Shown piece by piece: positions 48,110-57,699 of a stretch of 64,000 nucleotides of DNA. Source of the stretch: Streptomyces sp. 549 (lineage in GTDB: Bacteria; Actinomycetota; Actinomycetes; Streptomycetales; Streptomycetaceae); NCBI RefSeq assembly GCF_030124175.1, contig NZ_JASKMT010000004.1, forward strand, positions 248,001 through 312,000, in the 5' to 3' direction. The translations under genes and the position numbers were made by a program. The notes under the pieces are model-generated. The model made no database searches. It saw only the letters and a program-made list of their open reading frames with translations, and was not told where the DNA came from. Every line of letters starts with the position of its first letter. Position 1 is the stretch's first letter.

Positions 48110-49117
48110 CGTCGGCGGGCCCGCCTCCGGGGTCAGCCCCGAGAAGGCGGCGAGCAGGCGTTCGGCGGCCAGCGTCGCGGTGAGCGTGCCGTCCCTGACC
48201 TCCTGCTCCAGGCCGGGGGCGAGGCGCCGCACCTCCGGGTGGTCCCGCAGCCGGTCGAGCAGCTGGTCGCGGACCATCGACCACACCCACTCCACCTGCT
48301 GGTCGCGCCGCTTGCCCTCCAGCGCGCCGGTGGTGTCGAGGATGCGGCGGTGCTGCTCCAGCCGGTCCCAGACGTCCTCCAGGCCGGTGCCCTCCTGAGC
48401 GCTGCACGTGAGCACCGGCGGGTTCCAGGGCGCGTCCGGCGGCTGCAGCAGCCGCAGCGCCCCGGCGAGTTCACGGGCGGCGGAGCGGGCGTCCCGCTCG
48501 TGCGGGCCGTCGGCCTTGTTGACGGCGACCACGTCGGCCAGCTCCAGCACGCCCTTCTTGATGCCCTGGAGCTGGTCGCCGGTCCTGGCGAGGGTGAGCA
48601 GCAGGAACGAGTCGACCATGCCGGCGACGGTGATCTCCGACTGCCCGACGCCGACCGTCTCCACCAGCACCACGTCGTACCCGGCGGCCTCCATCACCAC
48701 CATCGTCTCGCGCGTGGCTCGGGCCACGCCGCCCAGCGTGCCTGAGGTCGGTGACGGCCGGACGAACGCCGCCGGGTCCACGGCGAGACGGGCCATCCGG
48801 GTCTTGTCGCCCAGGATCGAGCCGCCGCTGCGGCCGGACGACGGGTCGACGGCCAGCACCGCGACCCGGTGCCCCAGCCCGGTCAGCATCGAGCCCAGCG
48901 CGTCGATGAACGTCGACTTGCCGACTCCGGGCACCCCGCTGATGCCCACCCGGCGGGCCTTGCCCGCGAACGGCAGCAGCTCCACCAGCAGTTGCTGGGC
49001 GAGCTGCCGGTGGTCGGCGCGGGTGGACTCGACCAGGGTGATGGCCCGGGCGATCCGCGCCCGTGACCCCTCCCGCACACCCTGGACGTAGGCGTCGAGG
49101 TCGATCTTCGGCGGCAT
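48104..49117 (-). CDS. meaB: Methylmalonyl-CoA mutase-associated GTPase MeaB
   Basis: The 337-residue G3E-type P-loop GTPase has Walker A GVPGVGKST near residue 60, DPSSGRSGGSILGDKTRM, the ETVGVGQSE switch, and the base-specificity NKAD. MeaB gates B12 loading and protects methylmalonyl-CoA mutase. It starts at ATG 49117, 13 bases after mutB, forming mutA-mutB-meaB. Confidence 0.95.
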   Translation of the reverse strand: MPPKIDLDAYVQGVREGSRARIARAITLVESTRADHRQLAQQLLVELLPFAGKARRVGISGVPGVGKSTFIDALGSMLTGLGHRVAVLAVDPSSGRSGGSILGDKTRMARLAVDPAAFVRPSPTSGTLGGVARATRETMVVMEAAGYDVVLVETVGVGQSEITVAGMVDSFLLLTLARTGDQLQGIKKGVLELADVVAVNKADGPHERDARSAARELAGALRLLQPPDAPWNPPVLTCSAQEGTGLEDVWDRLEQHRRILDTTGALEGKRRDQQVEWVWSMVRDQLLDRLRDHPEVRRLAPGLEQEVRDGTLTATLAAERLLAAFSGLTPEAGPPTP

Positions 49118-49130
49118 CAGTGCACGTCGC

Positions 49131-51359
49131 TCACAGCTCGTGGCCGAGGCTCGCCGCCAGCGACCGGACCAGGTCGTGCGCGGCGTCTGGGATCACCGTC
49201 CCGGGCGGGAAGACCGCCGCCGCGCCCATCTCCTTCAGCGGCTCCACGTCCTGCGGCGGGATGACCCCGCCGACCACGACCATGATGTCCTCGCGTCCCT
49301 GCCCGGCCAGTTCCTCACGCAGCGCCGGCACCAGCGTCATGTGACCGGCCGCCAGCGAGGAGACACCGATGATGTGCACGTCGGCCTCGACGGCCTGGAG
49401 CGCCACCTCGCCGGGCGTCTGGAACAGCGGGCCGACGTCGACGTCGAATCCCAGGTCGGCGAAGGCGGTCGCGATGACCTTCTGGCCGCGGTCGTGGCCG
49501 TCCTGGCCCATCTTGGCGACCAGGATGCGCGGCCGGCGCCCCTCGGCCTGCTCGAACTCGCCGACCAGGGCGCGGGTGCGCTCCAGCGCGGAGGACGGCC
49601 CGGCTTCGTCTCGGTACACACCGGAGATCGTACGGATCTGGCCCGCGTGGCGCCCGTACACCTTCTCCAACGCGTCGGAGATCTCACCCACGGTGGCCAT
49701 GGCGCGGGCCGCGTTCACCGCCAGGTGCAGCAGGTTGCCCTCCAGGCTGCCACCGTCGCGGTGGCCCTCCTCGGCCGCCGCGGTCAGCGCGCGCAGCGCG
49801 TCCTGGCAGGCGTCCTCGTCGCGCTCCTCGCGAAGCCGCCGCAGCTTGGCGATCTGCTGGGCGCGCACCGAGGAGTTGTCGACCTTCAGCACGTCGATCT
49901 GCTCGTCGGTCTCCACCCGGTACTTGTTGACGCCGATCACCGGCTGCCGGCCCGAGTCGATGCGGGCCTGGGTGCGGGCGGCGGCCTCCTCCACGCGCAG
50001 CTTCGGAATGCCCGCGTCGATGGCCTTCGCCATGCCGCCGGCCTGCTCGACCTCCTGGATGTGCTGCCAGGCGCGCCGCGCGAGGTCGTGCGTGAGCCGC
50101 TCCACGTAGGCGCTGCCGCCCCACGGGTCGATGACCCGGCAGGTGCCCGACTCCTGCTGGAGCAGCAACTGCGTGTTGCGGGCGATGCGCGCGGAGAAGT
50201 CGGTGGGCAGCGCCAGCGCCTCGTCGAGCGCGTTGGTGTGCAGCGACTGGGTGTGGCCCTGGGTCGCCGCCATCGCCTCCACGCAGGTGCGGGTCACGTT
50301 GTTGAAGACGTCCTGGGCGGTCAGCGACCAGCCGGATGTCTGCGAATGGGTGCGCAGCGAGAGCGACTTGGCGTTCTTCGGCTCGAACTCCCGTACCAGC
50401 TTGGCCCACAGCAGGCGGGCCGCCCGCAACTTGGCGACCTCCATGAAGAAGTTCATGCCGATCGCCCAGAAGAACGACAGCCGGGGCGCGAACGCGTCCA
50501 CGTCCAGTCCGGCGCCCATGCCCGCCCGCAGGTACTCGACACCGTCCGCCAGGGTGTACGCCAGCTCCAGGTCGGCCGTCGCCCCGGCCTCCTGGATGTG
50601 GTAGCCGGAGATGGAGATCGAGTTGTACCGCGGCATCTTCTGCGAGGTGTACGCGAAGATGTCGGAGATGATCCGCATCGACGGCAGCGGCGGGTAGATG
50701 TAGGTGTTGCGGACCATGAACTCCTTGAGGATGTCGTTCTGGATGGTCCCCGCCAGCTTCTCCGGCGGCACACCCTGCTCCTCGGCGGCGACGATGTACA
50801 GCGCCAGCACGGGCAGCACCGCGCCGTTCATCGTCATCGACACGCTCATCCGGTCCAGCGGGATGCCGTCGAACAACTGCCGCATGTCGTAGATGGAGTC
50901 GATGGCGACGCCCGCCATGCCGACGTCGCCGGTGACGCGCGGGTGGTCGCTGTCGTAGCCGCGGTGCGTGGGCAGGTCGAAGGCGACCGACAGGCCCTTC
51001 TGTCCGGCCGCCAGGTTGCGCCGGTAGAAGGCGTTGGACTCCTCGGCGGTGGAGAACCCGGCGTACTGCCGGATCGTCCACGGCTGGTTGACGTACATCG
51101 TCGGGTACGGGCCGCGCAGGTAGGGCGCGACGCCCGGGTAGGTGCCCAGGAAGTCGAGACCGGCCAGGTCGTCCGCGGTGTACAGCGGCTTGACGCCGAT
51201 GCCCTCCGGGGTCTCCCACACCAGGTCCTCGGCGCTCTTGCCCGCGCTCTGCTGCAGGGCCTCCCGCCAGCGGTCCGCGTCCGCCGAAGACGCCGGGCCC
51301 GCGGGGTTCTCCGCCGGGTCCAGCCCGACGCCGGTGAAGTCCGGAATGCCGCCGCTCAT
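49131..51359 (-). CDS. mutB: Methylmalonyl-CoA mutase large (catalytic) subunit MutB
   Basis: The 742-residue alpha chain interconverts methylmalonyl-CoA and succinyl-CoA with adenosylcobalamin. The TIM-barrel substrate domain (about 40-560) has [21 protein letters not shown] and [15 protein letters not shown]-like text ([14 protein letters not shown]); the C-terminal B12 domain carries GQDGHDRG, the DxHxxG cobalt-ligand motif, and [12 protein letters not shown] 51359 overlaps the mutA stop by one base; GTG 51362, overlapping as GTGA, is equally possible and adds one residue. Confidence 0.96.
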   Translation of the reverse strand: MSGGIPDFTGVGLDPAENPAGPASSADADRWREALQQSAGKSAEDLVWETPEGIGVKPLYTADDLAGLDFLGTYPGVAPYLRGPYPTMYVNQPWTIRQYAGFSTAEESNAFYRRNLAAGQKGLSVAFDLPTHRGYDSDHPRVTGDVGMAGVAIDSIYDMRQLFDGIPLDRMSVSMTMNGAVLPVLALYIVAAEEQGVPPEKLAGTIQNDILKEFMVRNTYIYPPLPSMRIISDIFAYTSQKMPRYNSISISGYHIQEAGATADLELAYTLADGVEYLRAGMGAGLDVDAFAPRLSFFWAIGMNFFMEVAKLRAARLLWAKLVREFEPKNAKSLSLRTHSQTSGWSLTAQDVFNNVTRTCVEAMAATQGHTQSLHTNALDEALALPTDFSARIARNTQLLLQQESGTCRVIDPWGGSAYVERLTHDLARRAWQHIQEVEQAGGMAKAIDAGIPKLRVEEAAARTQARIDSGRQPVIGVNKYRVETDEQIDVLKVDNSSVRAQQIAKLRRLREERDEDACQDALRALTAAAEEGHRDGGSLEGNLLHLAVNAARAMATVGEISDALEKVYGRHAGQIRTISGVYRDEAGPSSALERTRALVGEFEQAEGRRPRILVAKMGQDGHDRGQKVIATAFADLGFDVDVGPLFQTPGEVALQAVEADVHIIGVSSLAAGHMTLVPALREELAGQGREDIMVVVGGVIPPQDVEPLKEMGAAAVFPPGTVIPDAAHDLVRSLAASLGHEL

Positions 51360-53347
51360 CACACCACTCCCGCTTCGTTCGGACCCGCGTCGCCGCGCCC
51401 TGGCGCACCCGCCGCACCGGCACCGGCGCCGCCTCCGGCATCCGGCCGGTCGGCGCCGACACCGAGCACCTCGTGCAGGTCGCGCAGCAGCGCCACCGCG
51501 TCACCGCCGGCCCGCACGAAGGTGTCCACGCCGGCCGCCTCGTACGCCGCCCGCTGCTCGCCCGGCTTCCCGGCGAGCAGCACCCGGCGGGCGCCGGCGG
51601 CGCGCAGCGCCTCGGCGACCGGCACGGCCTGCTCGGTGTACAGCGTGTCGGTCGAGCACAGGCAGGCCGCCACCGCGCCGCTGCCGCGCAGGGCCTCGGC
51701 CGCGGCAGCCGGGTCGGCGACCTCGACCAGGACGGGTTCGAGGCCGCCCGCCTGGAGCAGGTTGGCGGCGAACCCGGCACGTGCCGTGTAGGCCGCCGCG
51801 CCGCCCAGCGCGGCCAGCAGCACTTTCGGCCGCTCGCCGGTCGCGGCGAGGTGCGCGTCCGACCGGGCCCGCAGCTCCTCGTACGCCTCGTCCCTGCGCA
51901 CCCGCGGCAGCCCCCCGGTGGGGCCCTCGGGGGCCGGGTCCCGGCGCACCGGCTCCTCGGTCAGGTTGGGGAACTCGCTGACGCCGGTGATCGGCTCCCG
52001 GCGGTGCGCCAGCCGCTCGCTCCGGCGCTGCCAGGTGGCGTCCAGCCGCCGCCGCACGGTGCCGTCGGCCAGCGCGGCCCGCTGCCCGCCGGCCCGCTCG
52101 ACCTCCTGGAACCAGTCCCAGGCGGCCCGCGCCAGCTCCTCGGTGAGCTGCTCGACGTACCAGGAGCCGCCCGCCGGGTCGATGACCCGGGCGACGTGCG
52201 ACTCCTCGACGAGGATGGTGGACGTGTTGCGGGCGATGCGCCGGGCGAACGCGTCCGGCAGCCCCGCCGCGTGGTCGAAGGGCAGAACGGTGACCGCCTC
52301 CGCGCCGCCCACTCCGGCGGCGAGCGACGCCACGGTGGTGCGCAGCATGTTCACCCACGGGTCGCGGCGGGACATCATCACCGACGAGGTCACCGCGTGC
52401 TGCCGCTGCGCGGCGGCGGGCGAGTCCGCGCCGCTCACCTGCGTGACGCGGGCCCAGAGCCGCCTGGCGGCGCGGAACTTGGCGATGGTGGTGAACTGGT
52501 CGGCGGTCGCCGCGTAGCGGAACTCCAGCTGCCGGCAGGCGTCCTCGACGCTCAGTCCGGCCGCGGTGAGGGCACGCAGGTAGGCGACGCCGGTGGCCAG
52601 CGAGCAGCCCAGCTCCTCGGCGGGTGAGGCCCCGGCCTCGTGGTAGGGCAGCGCGTCGACGGTCATCACCCGCAGCCCGGGATGGGTGCGGCCGACGGCG
52701 CGGGCCCGCGCGGCGGCGGCGTCGAGCAGGCCGTCCGTCGCGGTGTCGTCGCCGGTCCTGGCCAGGAGGCCCAGCGGGTCCGCGCCCAGGTTGCCCGCCA
52801 CCGCGGAGGGCGGCACGCCGCGGTCGGCCGCCAGGCCGAGCAGCGCGTCGGCGGCGGCCTCGCCGTCGGCGCCCGCGTCCAGCACGACCGGCGCCAGGTC
52901 CAGGTAGACGCCCTCCAGCACGGCGGGCAGGTCGGCGACGTCGATGCCGCCGCGGCCCAGCACCAGCCACAGCGCGCCGACGCCGTTCTCCAGGTCGGCG
53001 AGCACCGCCTCGTTGGCCTGCCGGGCGTCGGCCCGGCGGTGCTGCTGGCGTACCTGCCAGCCCGCGGGCGTGCTGCCCTGCGGCGAGGCGCCGCGCAGGT
53101 AGGGGGCGGAGCCCGGGTAGCCGCCGGGCACGGCGGAGGCCGGGGCGACGTCGTCCGCGGTGTACAGCGGACGCGTGCGCAGCCCGTCCTCGAGCTCGGT
53201 GGACAGCGCGTGTTCCGCCGCGTCCCCCTCCAGGCCACTTCTGCCCGCCTTGCGCAGCACACCCTCCACGAGGTGCTGCCACTGGGCACGGGTGGCTTCG
53301 GGGAACTCGGCGGCCAGCGAAAGCCCGTCATCAGGCAGGACCGTCAT
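51359..53347 (-). CDS. mutA: Methylmalonyl-CoA mutase small subunit MutA
   Basis: The 662-residue beta chain is homologous to MutB but lacks the DxHxxG cobalamin motif, as is usual for MutA; it stabilises the heterodimer. It shows [39 protein letters not shown] (in blocks) and a degenerate B12-like C-terminal domain. A TAGCCT box lies eight bases before ATG 53347 with no ribosome site, so a leaderless message is possible. It heads mutA-mutB-meaB. Confidence 0.95.
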   Translation of the reverse strand: MTVLPDDGLSLAAEFPEATRAQWQHLVEGVLRKAGRSGLEGDAAEHALSTELEDGLRTRPLYTADDVAPASAVPGGYPGSAPYLRGASPQGSTPAGWQVRQQHRRADARQANEAVLADLENGVGALWLVLGRGGIDVADLPAVLEGVYLDLAPVVLDAGADGEAAADALLGLAADRGVPPSAVAGNLGADPLGLLARTGDDTATDGLLDAAAARARAVGRTHPGLRVMTVDALPYHEAGASPAEELGCSLATGVAYLRALTAAGLSVEDACRQLEFRYAATADQFTTIAKFRAARRLWARVTQVSGADSPAAAQRQHAVTSSVMMSRRDPWVNMLRTTVASLAAGVGGAEAVTVLPFDHAAGLPDAFARRIARNTSTILVEESHVARVIDPAGGSWYVEQLTEELARAAWDWFQEVERAGGQRAALADGTVRRRLDATWQRRSERLAHRREPITGVSEFPNLTEEPVRRDPAPEGPTGGLPRVRRDEAYEELRARSDAHLAATGERPKVLLAALGGAAAYTARAGFAANLLQAGGLEPVLVEVADPAAAAEALRGSGAVAACLCSTDTLYTEQAVPVAEALRAAGARRVLLAGKPGEQRAAYEAAGVDTFVRAGGDAVALLRDLHEVLGVGADRPDAGGGAGAGAAGAPGRGDAGPNEAGVV

Positions 53348-53492
53348 AGACGGCAGGCTAGGGGAGGTGCACCTTCGAGCGCAGCGGCGCACGGATGTGA
53401 CCTTGGACTCTCACACCGCGTCCCCCGAAGGGCGCACAGCGTTCCCGGAACGGAACCGGTCCGGCCCAGGCCCGGCCCGAGGGCGGTCGATG

Positions 53493-53900
53493 TCAGGCGG
53501 CGGGGGCGATCTCGGCGATCAGGCCCTCGATCCGGGTGCGGATCTCGTCGCGGATGGGCCGGACGGCCTCCACGCCCTGACCGGCCGGGTCGTCCAGCTT
53601 CCAGTCCAGGTAGCGCTTGCCGGGGAAGACCGGGCAGGTGTCGCCGCAGCCCATGGTGATGACCACGTCGGACGCCTTGACGGCGTCGGTGGTGAGGACC
53701 TTCGGGGTCTCGGCGGCGATGTCGACGCCGACCTCGCGCATGGCCTCCACCGCGGCGGGGTTCACCCGGTCGGCGGGCGCGGAACCGGCCGACCGGACCT
53801 CCACCCGGTCGCCGGCCAGGTGGGTCAGCCAGGCGGCGGCCATCTGCGACCGGCCGGCGTTGTGCACGCACACGAACAGCACGGAGGGCTTCTCGGTCAT
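53493..53900 (-). CDS. arsC: Arsenate reductase, low-molecular-weight phosphatase type (ArsC)
   Basis: The 135-residue protein has the nucleophile P-loop CVHNAGRS (Cys11), and the second and third redox cysteines in MGCGDTCPVFPGK, as in the thioredoxin/mycothiol-linked ArsC class. It reduces arsenate to arsenite for export by Acr3. It is divergent from arsR-acr3, 115 bases away, so one ArsR-controlled region may drive both. Confidence 0.94.
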   Translation of the reverse strand: MTEKPSVLFVCVHNAGRSQMAAAWLTHLAGDRVEVRSAGSAPADRVNPAAVEAMREVGVDIAAETPKVLTTDAVKASDVVITMGCGDTCPVFPGKRYLDWKLDDPAGQGVEAVRPIRDEIRTRIEGLIAEIAPAA

Positions 53901-53982
53901 CGCGGTCTCTCTCTGTCTCCGGGAGCAGGACCGTTTCCGGGTGGAGGAAACCGGCTGCCCCCTGCGGGCTCGGGCCGGCTGG

Positions 53983-54028
53983 CATCAGCGCCGACTGATG
54001 TGACAGTATCAGCACATGCTGACGTCAG
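53983..54028. promoter_or_regulatory. arsR operator cluster overlapping the arsR start codon
   Basis: Three inverted repeats lie in a row: CATCAG-N6-CTGATG (53983-54000), TCAGCA-CA-TGCTGA (54009-54022) and CTGACGTCAG (54019-54028). The middle one contains the arsR ATG at 54016. No ribosome binding site precedes the ATG, so a leaderless arsR mRNA with repressor bound over its start is likely. Confidence 0.65.
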
Positions 54029-54330
54029 TAGACGCTGATCTGATCCGGGTACTCGCCGACCCGCTCAGGCTCCGGATCGTCACCCTGCTCGCCGGCGAGA
54101 CGCTCTGCACCACCCATCTCGTCGAGGAGACGGGCGCACGTCAGACCAACCTGTCCAACCACCTCCGCCTGATGCGCGAGGCCGGGGTCGTCGAGACCGA
54201 ACCGTGCGGCCGTTACACCTACTACAAGCTCCGCCCGGACGTGCTCGACGCCCTGGCCGGCTCGTTCGCCGAACTGGCCGCCGCAGCCCGCGGAACCGTC
54301 GACCAGCAGAAGAAGAGGCCCTGCGCGTGA
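54016..54330 (+). CDS. arsR: ArsR-family metalloregulator
   Basis: The 104-residue winged-helix repressor has LADPLRLRIVTLLAGETLC and the recognition helix QTNLSNHLRLMREAGVV, then a beta wing CGRYTYYKL. The classical CVC(D)L metal motif is altered to LCTTHL; the only other Cys are in EPCGR and near the C-terminus (RPCA). These three could form a different arsenite site. Its stop overlaps the acr3 GTG (GTGA). Confidence 0.93.
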   Translation: MLTSVDADLIRVLADPLRLRIVTLLAGETLCTTHLVEETGARQTNLSNHLRLMREAGVVETEPCGRYTYYKLRPDVLDALAGSFAELAAAARGTVDQQKKRPCA

Positions 54331-55448
54331 CCCGCACCGACCCAGCGACCACCACCGGATCGACCGATCCGCAGGGCGCGGCGATCGTCGCCCGCCTCTC
54401 CACGCTCGACCGCTTCCTCGCGGTGTGGATCCTGCTCGCCATGGGCGTCGGCCTGGGGCTGGGACGCGTCGTGCCCGGCCTGGACGACGCGCTGGCGGCC
54501 GTCGAGGTGGGCGGCATCTCGCTGCCCATCGCCATCGGCCTGCTGATCATGATGTACCCGGTGCTGGCCAAGGTCCGCTACGACCGGCTCGACACCGTCA
54601 CCAGCGACCGCAGGCTGCTGATCTCCTCACTGGTGATCAACTGGGTCGTCGGCCCGGCCGTGATGTTCGCGCTCGCCTGGATCTTCCTGCCCGACCTGCC
54701 CGAATACCGCACCGGCCTGATCATCGTCGGCCTGGCGCGCTGCATCGCCATGGTCATCATCTGGAACGACCTGGCCTGCGGCGACCGCGAGGCGGCGGCC
54801 GTGCTCGTCGCCCTGAACTCCGTCTTCCAGGTCTTCGCGTTCGGCCTGCTCGGCTGGTTCTACCTCGACCTGCTGCCCGGCTGGCTGGGCCTCGGCGACG
54901 GCGAGAGCCTCGACGTGTCGATGCTGTCCATCGCCGTCAACGTGGTGATCTTCCTCGGCGTCCCGCTGCTCGCCGGCTTCCTCACCCGCCGCGTCGGCGA
55001 GCAGCGCATGGGCCGGGAGCGCTACGAGAACACGCTGCTGCCGAAGATCGGCCCGTGGGCGCTGTACGGCCTGCTGTTCACGATCGTCATCCTCTTCGCC
55101 CTCCAGGGCGGCACCATCACCAGCCGGCCCGGCGACGTGGCGCGCATCGCACTGCCGCTGCTCGTCTACTTCGCCCTGATGTGGTTCGGCACCTTCGCGC
55201 TCGGCAAGGCCATCGGCCTGGCCTACGACCGCACCACGACGCTCGCCTTCACCGCGGCCGGCAACAACTTCGAACTCGCCATCGCCGTCGCCATCGGCGC
55301 CTTCGGCGTCACCTCCGGCGAGGCGCTGTCCGGCGTCGTCGGCCCGCTCATCGAGGTGCCGGTACTGATCGGCCTGGTGTACGTCTCCCTGGCGTGGCGC
55401 CGCAGGTTCGGCGCGAAGCAGCTCACCAGCACCTCCAAGGACGGCTGA
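54327..55448 (+). CDS. acr3: Arsenite efflux permease Acr3
   Basis: The 373-residue ten-helix transporter has the Acr3 signature with its essential Cys, GLARCIAMVIIWNDLACGD, plus MMYPVLAKVRYD, NSVFQVFAFGLLGWF and TAAGNNFELAIAVAI. It exports arsenite using the proton gradient. GTG 54327 overlaps the arsR stop, so regulator and pump are coupled. A 15-bp hairpin follows. Confidence 0.95.
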   Translation: MTRTDPATTTGSTDPQGAAIVARLSTLDRFLAVWILLAMGVGLGLGRVVPGLDDALAAVEVGGISLPIAIGLLIMMYPVLAKVRYDRLDTVTSDRRLLISSLVINWVVGPAVMFALAWIFLPDLPEYRTGLIIVGLARCIAMVIIWNDLACGDREAAAVLVALNSVFQVFAFGLLGWFYLDLLPGWLGLGDGESLDVSMLSIAVNVVIFLGVPLLAGFLTRRVGEQRMGRERYENTLLPKIGPWALYGLLFTIVILFALQGGTITSRPGDVARIALPLLVYFALMWFGTFALGKAIGLAYDRTTTLAFTAAGNNFELAIAVAIGAFGVTSGEALSGVVGPLIEVPVLIGLVYVSLAWRRRFGAKQLTSTSKDG

Positions 55449-55465
55449 GCCGGACGGACTGCGGA

Positions 55466-55516
55466 CGGGCTCCGTCCGGCACCGGCACCAGCAGGGCCGA
55501 GGCCGGACGGAGCCCG
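55466..55516 (+). terminator. Terminator after acr3
   Basis: Arms 55466-55480 and 55502-55516 are perfectly complementary over 15 bp (CGGGCTCCGTCCGGC and its complement) with a 21-base loop, 18 bases past the acr3 stop. It is followed by an AT-rich stretch (AGAAGATTAAGATTCAAC) near 55530. Confidence 0.8.
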
Positions 55517-55592
55517 AGCCCGAGCTCTAGAAGATTAAGATTCAACAACATTCGCCCGAGGCTGCGTCGGCACGCAGACCCCCCGACCAGCG

Positions 55593-56126
55593 TCACGGTG
55601 CCCGCAGCAGCCCCCACGTCTGCAGGACGTAGGGCCGGCCCTTCTCCTCCCCCTCGATCAGCGGCACATCGAGGGGGGCGAATCCCGCCCTGGCGGCCAC
55701 GGCAGCGCTGGCGGCGTTCGCGGCCTCCAACTCCAGGATCACCTGCTCCACGCCCAGCTGCTCGAAGGCATACGCAGCCATCACCCGAACCGCACGCGCC
55801 GCCAGCCCCCGACCGCGGTACGCCGGGCCCACCGCGTAGCCGATCTCCGCGTCCTCGGGCGTGCGCCGCAGCATCACCTCACCGAGCGGCGCGCAACCGT
55901 CGACGGTGATGGCGAGCAGGATGGCCGTGCCCTCCGCCCGCAGCCTCCGGCTCCGGTCCAGCCGCAGGCGGGCGGCCGCCTCGTCGAAGGGCGAGACGAG
56001 CGGTGTCCAGTACGCGATGTCGGGGTGGTCGAACAGGTCCGGCATCGCGGCCAGGTCTGCTTCCGTCCAGTCGCGCAGGACAAGGCCCTCGCCCGTGAGC
56101 TGCATGCGATCGGGAAAGGGCAACAT
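55593..56126 (-). CDS. GNAT-family N-acetyltransferase (RimJ-like)
   Basis: The 177-residue protein is an Acetyltransf_3/RimJ-type GNAT: LVLRDWTEADLAAMPDL at the N-terminus, IGYAVGPAYRGRGLAARAVRVMAAYAF as the acetyl-CoA pyrophosphate loop, and NAASAAVAARAGF. The substrate is unknown. ATG 56126 is used; ATG 56105 (MQLTGEG) is an alternative. It lies downstream of tRNA-Leu and a 36-bp palindrome on the same strand. Confidence 0.88.
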   Translation of the reverse strand: MLPFPDRMQLTGEGLVLRDWTEADLAAMPDLFDHPDIAYWTPLVSPFDEAAARLRLDRSRRLRAEGTAILLAITVDGCAPLGEVMLRRTPEDAEIGYAVGPAYRGRGLAARAVRVMAAYAFEQLGVEQVILELEAANAASAAVAARAGFAPLDVPLIEGEEKGRPYVLQTWGLLRAP

Positions 56127-56241
56127 GGTGCTCAAGATCGGACCCCCTGGCCGGAAGAGCTGCTGGGCGCACCCTGCCACGCCCCTCGCACCGGCACACG
56201 GAGCACCCGCGTCTTCCGGGAAACGGCCTCCGGGCACAGCA

Positions 56242-56277
56242 GAACGGTCGGCATCGTGATCACGATGCCGACCGTTC
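56242..56277. terminator. 36-bp perfect palindrome between tRNA-Leu and the GNAT gene
   Basis: Bases 56242-56277 read the same on both strands without any mismatch or loop; the half-site is GAACGGTCGGCATCGTGA. It is 37 bases downstream of tRNA-Leu and 116 bases upstream of the acetyltransferase. It may stop read-through from the tRNA, or serve as an operator. Confidence 0.6.
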
Positions 56278-56291
56278 CGTCGATGCTGCCT

Positions 56292-56308
56292 GGACACGTG
56301 ACGTGTCC
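56292..56308. terminator. Small hairpin after tRNA-Leu
   Basis: GGACACG-TGA-CGTGTCC forms a 7-bp stem with a three-base loop, six bases beyond the tRNA 3' end on the - strand. It is a likely tRNA terminator or processing signal. Confidence 0.55.
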
Positions 56309-56313
56309 CGCTG

Positions 56314-56397
56314 TGCGCGAGGGGGGAGTTGAACCCCCACGCCCTTTCGGGCACTGGAACCTGAATCCAGCGCGTCTGCCTATTCCGCCACCCGCGC
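56314..56397 (-). tRNA. tRNA-Leu (anticodon CAG)
   Basis: On the - strand the gene starts GCGCGGGTGGCGGAAT. Acceptor arms GCGCGGG and CTCGCGC pair with one G-U. The anticodon arm CTGGA-TTCAGGT-TCCAG gives anticodon CAG. A variable arm TGCCCGAAAGGGCG (class II, as for leucine) and T arm GGGGG-TTCAACT-CCCCC follow. Discriminator is A, as leucyl-tRNA synthetase requires. CCA is not encoded. Confidence 0.97.
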
Positions 56398-56879
56398 ATG
56401 GGTGCTGTCGAAGATTCTCCCACACTCTCGGCACTGTCCTGATCGGGTTCCTGACCGGGTCAGTGCGGGAGGTGCGAGCGCCTGCCGACATCCAGAAGAT
56501 TAGCATGCCGCAACCGGTGGTCTCACATCCGTTTCCCGCGGCCCCGGGCAGTCGCCCGGCCACCCGCCGGCCGCCGCGGGTGATCTTGGGAGCGTCCCGG
56601 AGAGGGCCGCCGCGCCAACCCCCGCACGCCCCTGCCGCCCCCCGCGCCACCTGCGGAAGCGGACGCTTCGGTGTCACCCCTGCAACGGTCCTCCGCTCGT
56701 GGGGGACACTGGAGCCGGACCCCCTCTACGATCCGTGTGAGGGGAGACACCCACGCACCGCACCGCGAAGCGGAACCAGCTCTTTACGCCGCGCGTGGAT
56801 ACGATCAGTAAGCAGTATCGGCAGCCGCTGTCCGCATGCGGCGCACTAGAGCACCAGTGAGTGGGGAAGGAGGTGCACC
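56398..56879. promoter_or_regulatory. Upstream region of the fhaA operon and tRNA-Leu promoter
   Basis: No gene is supported in these 482 bases. They contain the tRNA-Leu promoter (right of 56397 on the - strand, near the AT-rich GACATCCAGAAGATTAGC) and the fhaA operon promoter. GAAGGAGG (56866-56873) is the fhaA ribosome site. A weakly conserved promoter-like TCTTTACG ... GATACGATC (about 56780-56812) may serve fhaA, but cannot be assigned firmly. Confidence 0.45.
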
Positions 56880-57689
56880 GTGGGAGTTCTGAAGCGTTTT
56901 GAGCAGCGTCTCGAGGGTCTCGTGAACGGCACCTTCGCCAAGGTGTTCAAGTCCGAGGTGCAGCCCGTCGAGATCGCGGGAGCCCTCCAGAGGGAGTGCG
57001 ACAACAACGCCACCATCTGGAACCGCGAGCGGACCGTCGTGCCCAACGACTTCATCGTCGAGCTGAGCACACCCGACTTCGACCGGCTGAGCCCGTACTC
57101 CGGCCAACTCGGCGACGAACTCGCCAACATGGTGCGCGAGTACGCCAAGCAGCAGCGGTACACGTTCATGGGCGCGATCAAGGTCCACCTGGAGAAGGCC
57201 GACGACCTCGACACCGGCCTGTACCGGGTGCGCAGCCGCACGCTGGCGTCCAGCAGCTCCCAGGCGCAGCCCGGCGGCGGCGCGGGCGCGGCGGCCCCGC
57301 AGCGCGCGGCCGGCGGCCCCGCGCTGCCCGCCGCCCCACCGCGCATGCCCGCCGGACCGCCCCCCGGCGTGCCCGGTGGCGGCGTGCCCGCACCGCTGCC
57401 GCAGAGCCAGGTCAGGCGCTGGGTCGAGATCAACGGCAACCGCCACCAGATCTCCCGCGCCACCCTCGTCATGGGCCGGTCGACCGAGGCGGACATCCGC
57501 ATCGACGACCCCGGCGTCTCCCGCAAGCACTGCGAGATCCGTACCGGATCTCCTTCCACAGTCCAGGACTTGGGCTCCACAAACGGCATCGTGGTGGACG
57601 GGCAGCGGACCACACACGCTACGCTCCGCGACGGCTCACGCATCGTCGTGGGCAACACCACGATCATTTACCGGCAAGCCGAAGGGTGA
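56880..57689 (+). CDS. fhaA: FhaA, FHA-domain protein of the cell-envelope kinase operon
   Basis: The 269-residue protein has the conserved FhaA N-terminal domain (about 1-115, LKRFEQRLEGLVNGTFAKVF), a Gly/Ala/Pro linker (about 125-178) and a C-terminal FHA domain (about 182-265, ATLVMGRSTEADIRIDDPGVSRKHCEI). FHA domains bind phosphothreonine, here presumably made by the PASTA kinase encoded at the end of the operon. GTG 56880 follows AAGGAGGTG. Ten bases separate it from fhaB. Mycobacterial FhaA acts in peptidoglycan synthesis with MviN/CwlM. Confidence 0.94.
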   Translation: MGVLKRFEQRLEGLVNGTFAKVFKSEVQPVEIAGALQRECDNNATIWNRERTVVPNDFIVELSTPDFDRLSPYSGQLGDELANMVREYAKQQRYTFMGAIKVHLEKADDLDTGLYRVRSRTLASSSSQAQPGGGAGAAAPQRAAGGPALPAAPPRMPAGPPPGVPGGGVPAPLPQSQVRRWVEINGNRHQISRATLVMGRSTEADIRIDDPGVSRKHCEIRTGSPSTVQDLGSTNGIVVDGQRTTHATLRDGSRIVVGNTTIIYRQAEG

Positions 57690-57699
57690 AGCGGGGGCA

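Noticed and set aside
49140-51791. 883-codon open frame on the + strand opposite mutB
   Set aside because: It mirrors the mutB coding frame; mutB has all catalytic motifs, so this is a shadow.
55517-56400. tRNA-Leu as integration site of a mobile island carrying ars genes
   Set aside because: No integrase gene and no duplicated tRNA 3' end were found; AGAAGATTA occurs on both sides, but nine bases is too short to support an attachment site.
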